A stretch of DNA of 64,000 nucleotides from Cladocopium goreaui (lineage: Eukaryota; Sar; Dinophyceae; Suessiales; Symbiodiniaceae), in assembly GCA_947184155.2 (NCBI GenBank), contig CAMXCT020006748.1:287485-351484 (forward strand). Direction: 5' to 3'. The notes beneath the pieces were generated by a model. It saw nothing but the letters and a program-made list of their open reading frames with translations. It was not told the DNA's origin and ran no database searches. The translations under genes were made by a program, and so were the position numbers. Positions 13,101-26,700 of the stretch are shown piece by piece. Every line of letters starts with the position of its first letter. Within the stretch, counting starts at the first letter, position 1.

Positions 13101-14762
13101 CTAATGTTCTTTCCAATCAGGTTCGGAATGGTTCGGATTGAACTTTATCACGTAGCCTATTACCAACATCTCCTTCCTGTTGCCCAAAAAAATAACTCAA
13201 CCTAAAGCATTAGTCCTTTCCAAACGTCCAGATTTGAGACGTTTGGACCGCGAGTCGCCAAGGTCACCAATACGGGTCCGGCCTTTTGCTTGTGCCACGC
13301 CAAAGGCGCAGCCGGATCAGCGCTGGGATCAGCTGGGTGGTGATCCCGGAGGGCCGATTTCGGAGATCAGCTGGCGTTAAGTCACCCAGTCACCCAACCA
13401 GGTCACCCAAGTTATATCATGTTATATCCAGATATATCCAGATATATCCAGGATAATTTGGAGATGTTTTTGACATTTTTTGACATGTGTTCATGGGAGA
13501 TCAACTGCCCCATGAAAGTTTTTCGTGGTTGTTGGTCACCTTATTGAGGGGTAACTTACCACATGATGATTCCAGCACTATTGGCTGTATACCCCTGTTT
13601 GCCCGCAACAAACGTTGTTGTGTTACATCATACCTACCCTGCACGGATATCCCCATGATAAACTAGGAAAACCAAGTTGCCCATCCCATCTTGTTGGTAA
13701 ACCTACTATAAATCTATATCATTAGATATCTATACTTACATATTTACATTTCCATATTACGTACTTACATACCTATACATTTATTCTATATATTAAGATT
13801 TATATTTTTCACATATATATATTAATACATACATTTATTTATAAATTTATAGGTGTGCATCTATACATAAACCACCTCAGCTTGTCTTCTTCAGTTTACC
13901 AATAGGTTTGGCCCCAGATCTCGATCTCAGGTGACAGCTTTATGCCACTGGATGAGAGCATGTCCCTGGCGGCTTTAGGCCGTGGATGTCCGGGTTCCAT
14001 GATGAAGCTTGGGGGTTGTTGACCACGGTGACCACCAAGGTTTTTTGGACTCTGAAGTTAGGATATCAGTACAGTACATATACTTGCTATAGTTGGAAGA
14101 TGTATAGATACTTTATGATAAGTTGATCCTTATAAATGTGATGTCGATAGATTCTTCTTAATCAAATCACTCATTAAACCCGGGTGAAACGGAACACCGG
14201 AAACAACGAGGTCTCGATCACCTGGCAGGTGTCCGCGATGGTGCCAGACTCTTTGCGCGAAGCCGCTCGGATCTGTTTGAGCCAGGAAGAAGGAGTAGTA
14301 ATCATCAATATCATAGTCATAATGTCCATTGTAATGGATAATTATTGAAACAACTAACATACATATAGCAATCATCCATTTCATAGAATATTGTTTTGGG
14401 GTTAATAAAAATAAGATGGCAATTTGTATGTATGAAAATGGAAGATTGTGTTGCCCTCCTGGGAGAAAAGAACTTGGCAATGAAGAATCTTCCATTTTCA
14501 TATGCACATTCACATTTCCAAGATTTTCCAAGTATAAAATGGTAACCTTGATATACCTTGATATTATCATATTTATTCAACAGTCTTGTTTTCAATGTGG
14601 TCCCACCTCCCTTGGGTAGGTGGGATTTCATGGCTAGGCGTTGATTCAATGATACCATCCGGGGATGCCTCAGGACCGCAGCATGCGGCAGGGGCCACCT
14701 TCGAAGCCACATACGAGACGACGGCGCCCGCGTTTCTGCAACAAGCGGTTCCAACCGCCTGA
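10171..14762 (+). CDS. small ubiquitin-like-domain protein, 5 exons proposed
   Basis: Proposed exons are 10171-10220, 11874-12004, 13232-13375, 14211-14285 and 14674-14762, about 162 residues with TGA at 14760-14762. The first exon reads MALQLQICTLKGQTLTL. The second continues with STDTVSALAMRLRRA. Together these match the first two strands and the start of the helix of a ubiquitin-like fold, where ubiquitin has a TLTGKTITL strand then a DTVENVKAKI helix. Exon 1 would end at a GC donor and exon 4 at a GA donor. All four junction phases agree (2, 1, 1, 1), which supports the chain. The rest is arginine/proline-rich without a known domain. Exons 1-3 are fairly secure. Exons 4-5 and the stop are weaker, and the 14674 exon is open in more than one frame. 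It may be a separate gene just upstream of DRC7. Confidence 0.5.
10452..10788. mobile_element. large fold-back element
   Basis: A nearly perfect inverted repeat. The left arm runs to about 10596 and the right arm starts at about 10618, separated by a 21-base spacer. The central 125 bp of each arm match almost base for base. The outer parts (aaggggctattttccattgg versus its complement near 10770-10788) match except for a short insertion in the right arm. It lies in the first intron of the ubiquitin-like gene and has no ORF. Confidence 0.93.
12039..12145. mobile_element. inverted-repeat element, family II
   Basis: A 107-bp element starting taccatctggttatttaac and ending with the near-complement gttaaataaccaaagggta. 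Inside are the family hallmarks: ccatggtata, catttatagatggtttacc and gattttccatggctatg. It begins 35 bp after the donor of the second exon of the ubiquitin-like gene. Confidence 0.88.
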
Positions 14763-15813
14763 AGACACGTGGCCAGGGACATGTGATGGGTGACATTTAG
14801 TTGTTGAGGTACCCAATTTTCACCCATACCCTTGTTGTTGGATGACTTGGAATCTATGATCCAATATCCCAAGAATAAAGATGACACGGAGCCATCCCTC
14901 CACAAAATGTTTTGTGCATGCAGGGAACAGTTCCCGAATGTTCTCTGTTTTTGACATCAGCCATGCAACGAAGCTTACGGTCAATGATGTTCTTACCGTG
15001 CCTAAAAAATACCAACACTTTTCCCTGGTTGGTGGTAGCATGTGGTAGCATAGGATTAGAAATGATAAGAACATGTTAGATAGAAACCCATTGGTTTACT
15101 GCAAGGGCACCCCAAAGACGAAAACACATCAAACCCCCACTGAGGAGAGAAGGACGGCTGTTTTTCGTGCGGAAAACAATGCTGGCGATATTATTTCCCT
15201 GGGCTTCGCACATGGGTCTTGACACTTCGTGTTAGATGTGTATGATGCGTTTGCTGCTGTTGTTCACGCCCTCTTTATTGAGTACGGAGGTTGAGGAGTA
15301 TGTAATGTTTTTCAATGTGATTCTGAATGGGACCAATGAAATTCAACCAGAACTGAAGAATCATCAGGTCTGGGAACATCAGCAACATCAGTAACCAGAA
15401 CTGGACCAGAACATCATCAAAGGGCGAGCCTGTCGAATCTTGACGAAATTGTGAACCATATAATTAAGCTTGATATCAGATGAGTGTCCCAAGATAATTC
15501 ATATAATTCGCTGTATGAACATTGTTTTGATCATTAGTCATTAGTATTTCCCTGTTTGCTGTTTCAAATCATGCACACTCTTTCTGGGCAAACTCATGCT
15601 TGGTTGGAGAATCATCCCCATTCCCACGGACCATTCAAAAATTGACAGGAAAATACCATAGCCGGTGCCCTTTTTCTTGGATTTCTATGCAACTTGTTGA
15701 ATGTACCTTTAAAATCCTTTAAACATAAACATCACCATTTTTTGCGACAAAATCCACGCGTTCCTGGCATTCTCGGCTTCACACCTCCAGACGGCCGCTG
15801 TTTTAGCTGCGCC
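14763..15813. other. intergenic, no gene seen
   Basis: Between the proposed stop of the ubiquitin-like gene and the proposed DRC7 start. The sequence is AT-rich with no convincing frame. DRC7 transcription probably starts in or near this interval, but no promoter motif was recognised. Confidence 0.5.
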
Positions 15814-18800
15814 ATGGCAGCCATGGATGCCACGATTCTGCCGGCCCCGCCGGCAGAGGACAGCCATTTTTATCATTTTTGGGCGCCTGAGGTGGTTCAC
15901 CATCAAGATGAGTGTAGCTTCCAATAATCAAACGTGGCTGGTTGATGTTCCCAGCGAACCTCCATGCATAGTGGATTTCCAGTGGCCATGTTTGCTGGAG
16001 GGAATGGGATTTTCATGGGATATTTATGGGATGTTTAAGTGGTTTTCCAATCAAACAGTGAGGATAGTATGATAAACCCAATAAACCTCCAATTCTGGAG
16101 GGTTTCTACAACCCATTTCTGGTGAAATTGGTGATGATTGGTTTTTATATGCATGGTTTTACCACATTACGGTTTGATCAACAAGAATTACGTGTTTTAA
16201 AGATTTTAAAAGCTGATTTAATTGTATGGGTTTCTATATATTGGTTGATGATTATTTTTTGACGATGATAATGGTACCATATATATATAATGTATAGTTA
16301 GTGGGAAATCTGCTCCATTTTTTGTAGGGGTTACACTACCCAAAATATTCAGGAATATCGTAATCCATAATTGAATATTCATGATACTGTTTCATGATTG
16401 TTACATGCTTTTCGGGTATGATTGGGATACAATGGGGATGTCTTGACCATGGTTTGTGAATGATTTACTGTAAGGAGATTGGAACAATTCTTTGCATTGT
16501 GGTTTTAACATGTTCCGTCCAACTCGGACGCTGCTGCACACTTACAATCATCACCATCATCATCATCATCATCATCATCGTCATCGTCATCATCATCATC
16601 ATCAACATGGGCAATACCATTAACTTTTTTGTTTTATGTTCATAAGGGATCATAAATCCGCCACCCCGTATGACAAATATGTTGAAAGGTGTAATCACAT
16701 CAGCTCATTTTCATAAGGGATCAAAAATCTATCACCACCCTACAACAAATATGTTAAATGGGGTAATCGCACCCACTTATCTTCATAAGAGATCAACATC
16801 CGCCACCCCCTCTGACAAATATGTTGCATAAGGAATAGCATCAACTTGTTTTCATAAGGGGCCAAAAACCCACCACTCCTCCGACAAATATGCTAAATGT
16901 GGTAATCACATCAACTTATCTTCATAAGGGATCAACAAATCCACTACCCCCTGTGGCAAATATGCTGAAACTGATTAAAGCAACAACTTATCTTCGTAAA
17001 GGATGATGATGATGATGATGATGATCATGATGTTCATCATGTTCATGATGTTCATGATGTTCATGATGTTCATGATGATCATGGATCACATACAAGTCTA
17101 CATATATATATATTGAAACTCTACCGGCATGGCATTTCAAAAATACGCAACCCTTCCGCAATTCCGGCGCGGAGCAACGTCAGGGTTGCACCGAACATGT
17201 TTTTATCAGAAAATATAGGGATACTCGTACAAGATGGTGAATGGAACTTGGGGACTTCGTGGGTCCACCCATTGTTCTATTGTCAACCCCGTATTTATCA
17301 CTGTGGTTGGTTAATTAGGGCGTATCCCAAATAGTGAGGAATTTCTCTTGAAATTGGTACTGTAACCGCCTTATGAATAAACCATGAGTTTATCTGGGTT
17401 GACATCACTCCCATTCCCCTAGTACAATGTTTGGATGCAATACTCGCCCAGCATTTCATGACTCGCTTGCAAATGGGTTCAGTGTGTGGGGACTTGCTAA
17501 CCAGCTAAGGTTACCTCACTCGTAGACCCCACTGGCTAAGGTCACCTCACCATACTGAGAAAAAAAACAGATACATCTATGTCTATATATATATATATGT
17601 GTGTGTGTGTACATGCATGTATACGTATGTATGATATATATATATATATATATGTGTCTATATAGATAAATAATGAGCCATTTAAGCCACAGCCATCCAT
17701 CTCAGCACGTCCTCGGCAGGACCCGCCGGAGGCGGCCAAGGAGCAGCTAACACAAAAGGAGATCCGATGCCGACGGCTGGTGGCTGAAAACCAGAACCCC
17801 AGCGCACGCTACGACGCCCGGCAACCGCTTACGGCGCTGGAGGGGCAGTGGATCCCCCTTGGGTTTTTCGATGTGGGGCAACTGTTTGGGGATGTTTGGG
17901 GTAAATGTTCATGACGTTGTTTGTGTGATGTGATGTGATGTGACTATTTTTTTCTTGGTGGCTGTGGCTAATTGTTTGGGTTTAATGCTCGGATCAATAA
18001 TATATGGTGTCAATTTGTCAGTAATTTTTGCTATCTAAGTGGTGGAGTATTGGCTAAGTGGGGAGTTGATGGATGATTTTGGTGGGCTGTATGCATGTTA
18101 CATTAGTGAATTAATTGTGGTTTGCTGTAGGTGGAGGACTGTGTGCAAACCATCTTTTCACGGACCAATGGCTGATGTCGGGAGATTGGTAGGAACAACT
18201 TGCAATGCTTCAAGTTTTAAAGGGAAGGTAGATGTTTGGGATAAAAACTGCTATGATTCAGCATCTTTGCCAACCACCAGCACTAAGGGGGCGACCCACG
18301 ACCATACCCTGTTGCAATCAAACATAGACGACGAAACCAAAAAACAGTTGCAATTGCAATAGGCGAAACATCTACAATTATTCTGCAATATTCCTTGTCC
18401 AGATCACCATTTCTGATTGGCTACCCTGTGGATACTTGTGAGAATTTAACATGTTGCTATGGAAAATATATCAATTTAGTAGGTAAATCATGGAACTCAA
18501 CTGGCCAAGTTGACATCGTAAGCTTGGTGAAATCGAAATCCCATTTTCTCAGCTGAAAAAACGCCAGTTATGGCCCGAAATACCAGTTATAGGTACTTAT
18601 AACTTATAACCCCATTTATAGAATGTATAACCCCATGGAAATAACCAGCTATAGGCTATAGCTAATAATAGATAACCATAACTGCATGGTCCACCAAGTT
18701 CCGACCAGGTTGGTAACACACCCAAGGAGGAACTGCTCCTGGAGCATGTCCCTTGGCCGTTGCCACCGAAGCTGGGAAATCTGTAGGATTTTAATGGAGA

Positions 18801-20648
18801 GTTTTCCCATTAAGTATGGGGATTTCACACAAAATATGGAGGAATCAATCACCATAAAAATCTCAATTAATATGGAATAATATGGATTAATGCCGCAAAA
18901 TGGTGACTTCATGTGATTTGAATAGGTTTTTACTGTAATAGGTGTTTAATGTTGATTTAAATTGATTTAACATGTTTAACTATATTTAATTTTAAGCGAT
19001 TCAACTTTGCTTAAGTGGGTATATTCCATTGGGGTTATTAGATATTTCATGGGATTGATTTAGCTTACCAAAATGATGGTGGTTATCTATAGGAGAAGTG
19101 CCACTAAATAATGATAAAAGGGAACACACATATACATATATATATATGTGTGTTTCTTGAATAGACTGTACCTGGGGATAAACATATATGTTGATTCATT
19201 CTATAGGAATTAAATGTAACTGGTGATATTCCATTCGGATGTGCTTAAAAGATGGAATTTGTTTAGCATATCAAGTATTATGCTCTTTTGGTGAAATATA
19301 ACGACCTCGCGTCGCAATTGGATTGGGGCAGATTAGTGAACTACTGTAATGTCATTTATGCAGCTCACTATGTTTACATCAAACTGCTAATTCCTGTGTA
19401 TATATATATACACACCTATTTTTACCCATTTTCATGCGGAAGGAAGGTCAAGGCATGTCACGGCGGTCAAGGCATGTGGTGGATATGTTCATTTTGGGGG
19501 CTCCAAGTACCAGCTAGGGATGCTTGTTGCCAATTGACCGACAGCTGCAGCCGAAGCTGGATCGTCATCCCTCATACCTTGACCCTCAGTTGATCCAGAA
19601 AAAATAAGGTAAACATCATCACCTTATGGTTCAGGGGCAAATTCTGACAATCTAATCTGAGGGTCTAGGATGGTCCAGGTATGCCATTCTGAGGTCAGAG
19701 AATTTGAGGATCAGTTTGTGAACGTCTACGGCAATCGCTTCCTTTTCCTTTGCCCACCCAACGAGCACCCTGGGGCCGCCTGGGATCGGTAACGGTCAGG
19801 AGTTCGGAGCTATGGCAGCTATGGGGGGTCGGAACCACAGGTAATCATAGAATCCATGTTTTTGTTTAATTACATATGGATTGGTAGAACCCCAATATGG
19901 TTGGGATTTACCCATAGTTCATATCATATCATCGTTAGAACTTATTGTGAAAAATGTTTGATAAATAATGGTTTGAACTACCATTTCATCAATCCATAAC
20001 ATATATGATATAGAACGTTAATACGACATAGCTAACCATGAAGTTAATATCATGGTTAATATGGTATGGTTATAACATATCTCATGGTTTTCATGTGTCT
20101 AACCCCCGATAAGTTGGGATATACCGCAGGTACGGTGTGCCCAAGTTCTTGCCCTCCACCATCCGCCCGACGCGACTTGGATGAGATTTTTCTTCTGGGC
20201 CCGGAAAATGATCGAAAAGTCAATTGGGATTATACTATATGATGAATATGTAGTCTATTTAAGTGTACTAATGAGGGTATTATTCCAAGACTGGTTGAAC
20301 CATGTTGAACCACTTTTTGTTGAAAAAAGGTGGCATATTGCTTGTTCTGTAATCTTTTTGGGGTGTTGTAAGATGGTGACTAGTGGAGAAAGCCGTGGGA
20401 TTTAGCGGGAATGTAATTGGGATAGTTCACCAACAACCTGATATTTGCGGATGAAATTGGAACAATTGGGAAGTAACTGATGCAACTGTGAAACTTGGGT
20501 ATCTCACCAAGCAGAGTCATGGAGATGTTGTCACATGTAACCAGCATCGGAGGATCAACTTATGCTCAACTCACTCAGGCACTTGCCGTACCAAGAGCTG
20601 TACGAGTACAAGTCATGTACCAAATTTCTGGCGGATTTCTTCAACTAT
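15814..20648 (+). CDS. DRC7: DRC7 exons 1-6: N-terminal region
   Basis: Exon 1 starts at ATG 15814 (MAAMDATILPAPPAE) and would splice from a GA donor into exon 2 (17720), which begins DPPEAAKEQLTQKEI, a charged helix. Exon 2 ends WIPLGFFD and joins exon 3, VGNTPKEELLLEH. That matches the family's strongly conserved NTPKEE segment. Exon 4 contains REFEDQFVNVYGNRF and CPPNEHPGAAWDR. Exon 5 reads YGVPKFLPSTIRPT and ends at a GC donor. Exon 6 reads HLPYQELYEYKSC and FLADFFNY. These match the family's GVxKFxxxxLRPT and PYxELYD motifs. Exon 1 and the start codon are the least certain. The end of exon 6 is 20648 by the GT rule, but four more conserved residues (VPWT) follow in frame. Confidence 0.85.
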
Positions 20649-23600
20649 GTGCCTTGGACTTGAAGTGATATGATGTGAGGGACTTAGATTCTGATCCAGA
20701 ATTTCAGATGGTGAAAAATGGAGGAATTAGCTTAGCGATGATTTGGGTTGGTAATTTAGTACCAGCCACTATAATATCAAAGGGATTCTCAGGAGCATCC
20801 CCAGCATTTCAAACCACTGCAATGCGACAAGCCCAGTAAAACACAATTTGAGCAACTAGAAAACCAGTTATATAAATGTCATTTTACATCATCCAACTAG
20901 GGGTATGCCAGTAAACACAACCAATTTGGGCTTGTCGCATTGACACTGGTTTTACTGGGCTTGTCGCATTTTGTTATAGGATGTTATAGGTCCTTACTTG
21001 AAGGATCATCATAAGTGGAATTATCCCATATCTAAGTAGCTTATACCCCGAGCTCCTACCCACTTGGCCGGGCCTCCGGTTTCCCCAAGCGGGGCCACGG
21101 CACGCGCGCGCGAACGTCGCTCAAGGACGAGTTGGCACCTCCCGACTGCTACCCCACCGTGATTCCAGCACCTGCATCAGTATTGACCTGGCAGGTGGGG
21201 CTGGGAGGTAGAGATCATGCCGCAGGGTTGATGGGAGAAACGATAGGCTAGGCATTTATAACATATGATTTAACTTCAATTAACTGGCTTAGTAAAGAAA
21301 TATAAAGAATCATTTAGAAACCTTAGGCTGAAAAACATATCTAACTGGGTAAGTGGATAATAACAGGTGTTCTGGGTAGATTATAACGACCTCAATGCGA
21401 CCTCACCGGAACGATGGTTAGGAAGGGGTCACTATCCCAAAATAGCCGAGATTTCAGGTCAGTGAACAAATTGTCATGTACGCAGATATAGAAATTGTCC
21501 CGCTACTATTTTCGTTATTATCCACTTACCCAGTGTGGCGGATATACTTTTGGATGATCTTAGATGTTCTGCAATGGCTGTGATTTGTGGGCCACGTGAA
21601 TTCTACAAGGCTGATGCTATCCCACCAAGGTGATCTCATTGCGAATCGATTTGGCAAGGTTTCATCCCATCGTAGCAACTTTGATCAATGGTCATTTCAG
21701 GAACCTAAATTGGAGGTACCTACCATATATAAGGCCTATGTAAGGCCTATGTAAGGGAATATCCCCACAAAATATAGCCTTATATGCTTATATGGTACAG
21801 TACCTCCATTTTAGGATCCTGAAATTACCATTGATTTGATGCCAAGTTATTTGCAGTTGTGGAAGTCACTTCACCATTTGTGCCATCCTTGCCCTGCCCA
21901 TCCGCTCATAGGCAGGGGATTGCTTTGACCTGTCTATTGCTTTGGCCTCGCTGCTCATTGGGGTTGGTTTCTTGGCGGCGTCTGGAAAGGCAGGGGCAGT
22001 ACCCATAGCAATCCCCAAATAGATAAAATAGTTGGAAACCTGGAAACAATGGGGGACCCCAAATTTTTATATTTTTTATTTTTTGGGGACCCCAAATTGC
22101 CAGCAGAGTTCCCGAAGCCTCTGGAACTCAACTTTCGTCACCAAAATGGTCGGGGATGAAGGGTTATGAGGAGGGAAGCTATGCTCCTGAGCGTGAAGTG
22201 TTCCGTTGCTTCGAGATGTCGTGGACTGTCTCAGGCTATGATGCCTACTGCGTCAGCGGCTTTGCACCCAGATTTATCACTACCAGATACTCAGCGCAAG
22301 ACTGGCTGTTGGCCTCACTGCAAGATGCTGGTGATTCACTACAAGCCCTATGCCTCATTGTCAAAGAATGCTCTTTGGCAACCTCCACTGCCTATTTGCT
22401 ATCTAAGACAAGTTGTTGATAACCCACAAGTCCTTCATTGTCGTCAATGTTTGGTTGGTGGTTTGTAACATGAATTTTAATTTTATTTTCCCATATATTG
22501 GGAATGTCACCATCCCAACTGACGAACTCCATCATTTTTCAGAGGGGTAGGTATACCACCAACCAGATGTTCTGCTTGTAGGCTTCCTAAGGCGGTTTTG
22601 ATGTGCAGCTGACTGGCTCAGGAAATGAGGCGCGAAGTGCTTGTCCACAGCTGGACGTCGACATAGAAGAGACGAAGGAAGAAGACAAGCAGGACGAGCA
22701 AACAGTGATGCAAATTTAAGCACCAAGGGGTCTCCTTTGTAGGGGCATGCTTAGACATAGTTTTTTTTTACTTACCAGATTCTGGCACTTTTGGTTTCTT
22801 GCAGGATTCTGTTGGTTTTCCATTGTGATATGTAATGTTATCTACTACTCACTACTACTCATACTGCGTTGTGTCTTTGTAATTGGCTAAAACATGTTTC
22901 TGAGTTGGTCATGTAGCCATATATGATACTCTTATGGGTTCCTTGCTGTAATTTGGTAGCCAGTGCCAGTAGCTCAGAAAAATGGCAGGACTCCCTGGAA
23001 GAATTGGCAGTTCACCTTGTCAGCTGTTAAGATATGGCTAGTTTAAGTCAGTATCCTGTGAGTTATCTTCAGCATCCTGCAGAATACTGCAAAACAATGA
23101 CAGCCCAAAACTAAAAATTGCAAAAAAAAGTTTAAAATTGCTTGAATCTATATACTTGACACTTGAAGCCTGTGATTTTTTATGCTCTAATTGCAGGTGA
23201 ACACTTTAGGCTGGGTACGGCCAGATTCGCAACTTTGGGTCATTGAACCTTCTCAACCTTTAGAAGATGACAATCTCTTGGCTATCTCTCTATTGTGAAT
23301 GGGCTCTCTAACCTTTTAAACGATGTGGTGGCCTGTAGGAAACTGGCAAGTTTTCAGCATTTTTCAGCTGACTAACAGCCAGGAAACCATTTTACTAAGC
23401 AGCCCCCTTCAAAGCAGCCCCCTTGGGGCTTTAATGACATAATGGGGGTTTAATGGGACTTGATCTACTGTACTTATCGGGCCTATCCATGGAGGTTTCC
23501 AACTGAAGTTGAAGCTGAACAGCGATGGCTTACTGCTTCGAACATCAGGAGGATGATGAGTTCGTGATTCCCAAGAAGCCACCGCTGAGGCTGACTTGAG

Positions 23601-23758
23601 GGATGTTCACCTGTGGGTTTTTATAGGGCCATAGGGCTAGCACAATCTTAAAGTATGCTTGCAATCTAAACAGATTCTGCAACATGACTTGTTGTTGAGG
23701 GAGGTGGGCTGGTTCAGGGGCAACTGGCCTAAATGCTTTGGACAAGTCTCACCAAGAA

Positions 23759-23789
<31 letters not shown>

Positions 23790-26700
23790 TTTTCATGGAT
23801 GCTGTTCTTTGGAGGTTTGTTTGTATGGAGAGAGCCAGTTTAGTGAACACCATTGATGGACAATCCCATGTGTGCTTTCGTGGATGTGAGCCAAGACAAG
23901 GCAAACAAGAAATGGCAGAAAAGGCCAGCCAACATCCGACTTGGATACGCCATTGGACCATGCAATTAATTGGCTTTGATGGGCTACAACTCTTGAACGT
24001 CCATGAAGGATCCATCTATATTTGGGGGCTACTATCGGTAGTAACCGCTATGAATATGTTAATATGTATATTGGATTTTAGTCCTGCAATCCTACGGCAT
24101 CCATCTATATACGTGCTCGCAAGAATATTTTTAAAGCATCCATAAGATCCATCTCACATGTTTTAAGGAATAAAGGGCCTTTCTCCCGTATTCTTTTGCG
24201 AGGTCAGAATATTTGGATGCCAAAAAACGCGCAGAGGAAGCCGATTTGGCCCGTTGCTTGGGGCAGCACGAGCTCCGTTCTGTTTTTCGGGTGACCGTTT
24301 TACTATCTCGACATATCTCCACAAAACTATTATAAGGGTTGCTAATGGTTCTTAATGGTAGTTTAGTTATTACAATTGTAGATTGATTCTATTGTTCTTC
24401 ATAAGCTGATTTTCAATGATTTTCATTGTATCAAATGATTGTTGGGAAAAGGAAGGACAAAACGTGCCTCAAAGCTAGTTTGGGATGTTCTGATTATATC
24501 TAACTATCAATTATATAATTATATATGTATACAGATCACAGATTGGGGAGCCCGGGGAAGATTTTTCCCTGGTTGAAAACGGGCATTGGATTTTGTTGAG
24601 GTTCTATTCGATGTTGAGTATCCAAGGGGGTGCCTTCTAGAGACAGAACAACTTGGAATGGGACAATCCACCGGGTCTGTGTTAAAACACCGAATGGGGG
24701 ATCCTCGCTTTCTCTGTCAGTTGAGGCCTGGTTTGGGATCAATTGTTGAGACCTTCCACTGCCTAGCTTCACAAAGAGCGAGTTGGAGAGGGGTGACCCC
24801 GGAGATATTTACTTTACCGAGAAACACCCGGCTTTCCTGTTTCCTATGTCCCTATATATCCCTTAGATCTAGAGGTGTCCAAAGTCATACCCCCAGTTAT
24901 CCACAAATCGACCATGACGTAGTAATTATAGCTTAACGAAACTATGAGGACTGGGGATCCCTATGGTGACACCAATATCATTAATGCTGACGACGTTTGT
25001 TTCACGTCGATGCGGAGGCTTGCAGGAGGAGGAGATGAAATCCGATTCCGAGGATGATCCCTCCAGTGGGGACGCCGAATCGGGGGTAACCAGGAGATGG
25101 TGGATACGGAAGGGAAGTGGTAAAAAAAATAACTTTGTGAAACAAAGATCTATAGTTACGAAGCTTTAGAGATTCATGAATAGTGTATGAATCATCATAT
25201 GATACAAAATGGATCATATATGACAATCACAGATCACCAAACTAAGATGATTCTTTGCAAAGCAACAGACTTCAGCAGGTGTTTGGCAGAAGAACATGTA
25301 GGAGAGCCGGCAAGTTGGCTTCCCCAACTTGTTGGGCTCATGAAATCTTATGGACCGGAAGGACATGACAGAAGCGGTTGTTGGCCATCAATTCCTCCAG
25401 TCCAAAGATTTACAGAGTGATATACCATGATATACCATGATATATACCATTATATATATTTATATATCTATATAATTATACCCCTTTGGATCCCTCTGGT
25501 CATTCAACATAACTATGGTAAAATCCCCATGTCAAAATCATCTCACCGGGCCCAGTGTCGCTGCCATAGCTGAGCTTCCAAGCAGGTGATGAAGACGAAC
25601 ATGAGAACCGACGGATTCACTGCTGGGTGCTGGTGCGCAAAGGAGCACGAGAGGCGCTTGAGCAAGAAATTCACCGCATGTTTTTTGGTTGGTGTATTTG
25701 CCGATATATCAACCTGTGTAAACAGGATTTCTATAAAGAAATATAGGTCCCTTAGGTAGCATTTGTGTTGAATGTGTAGGATAAGAAAGCTAGATTCCAG
25801 TAAAAGTCATCATCTTGTTCCCTAGGCATTTTCCGTGAGGTCCTCACGCCCAAAAAGCCATGGGCCATGGTTTTTTCTGGGATGTGTTTAATAAGAACAG
25901 GGGGATTGAAAAAAATAATATTCCATGATATGTTTCATGATATCTTCATGATATCCCATTGTAGTATCACTGTCATAGTTTGGGTTTGCACCTCCATGTT
26001 TCATATGTTTTCCATATTCATTAGTTGAATCCCTATTTTCTGTTAGTTAAATCCCACATAAATCCCACATTCTGTATTATAAGCCTATGAATTCCTTCCT
26101 TTCATGGTTCTAAGATGTTCCTTAAAGTTCCGAGACTTTGACCGAGACTTTGACCGCAGCAGCTCCACAGGTGGCCGAAGACATGTACCTGGAGCCAACC
26201 ACCGGGAGGATCTACTCGGTGACGCGCTGCCCATATCTGAAGATTGATCTCATTTGGAATCACCGAAACCTCTGGGTCAACATGCAGGCGCAGTTATCTG
26301 AAGTTATCTGAAGTTCTTGGTGCCTGATGGAAGTAGAGAGGCCATGTCTTGGGACTTGTGGAAGTGACGGCACAAATGTCATTGGATTTGGATGTTGACT
26401 GGATCCATATTGGATCCATATTGGATCCATATTGGATCTATTAAAGGTCCTTTCATAGCTGCAGTTTCGCAGCGCATCGCTAGGTGTGTGGCGCTTCTCA
26501 CGTGCAGCTTGATTTGTACAACTCGCGGTACTTCGAGTATGTCATGTGGGGCATCTCAGAGTGATCAGTCCTCCGGAGCTGCGTGAAGATTTTGGAACAT
26601 GACATGGGATACCCTCTGGGAAACCTGGCAGTTTGCTATTGAAAATGGCCATTGAAATAGTGAGTTTTCCCATTAAACATGGTGATTTTCCATAGTTATG

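Noticed and set aside
23738..24145. A 135-codon plus-strand ORF starting in a GAT run
   Set aside because: It begins in a microsatellite and lies in the intron between DRC7 exons 11 and 12; exon 12 follows in a different, homology-supported frame.
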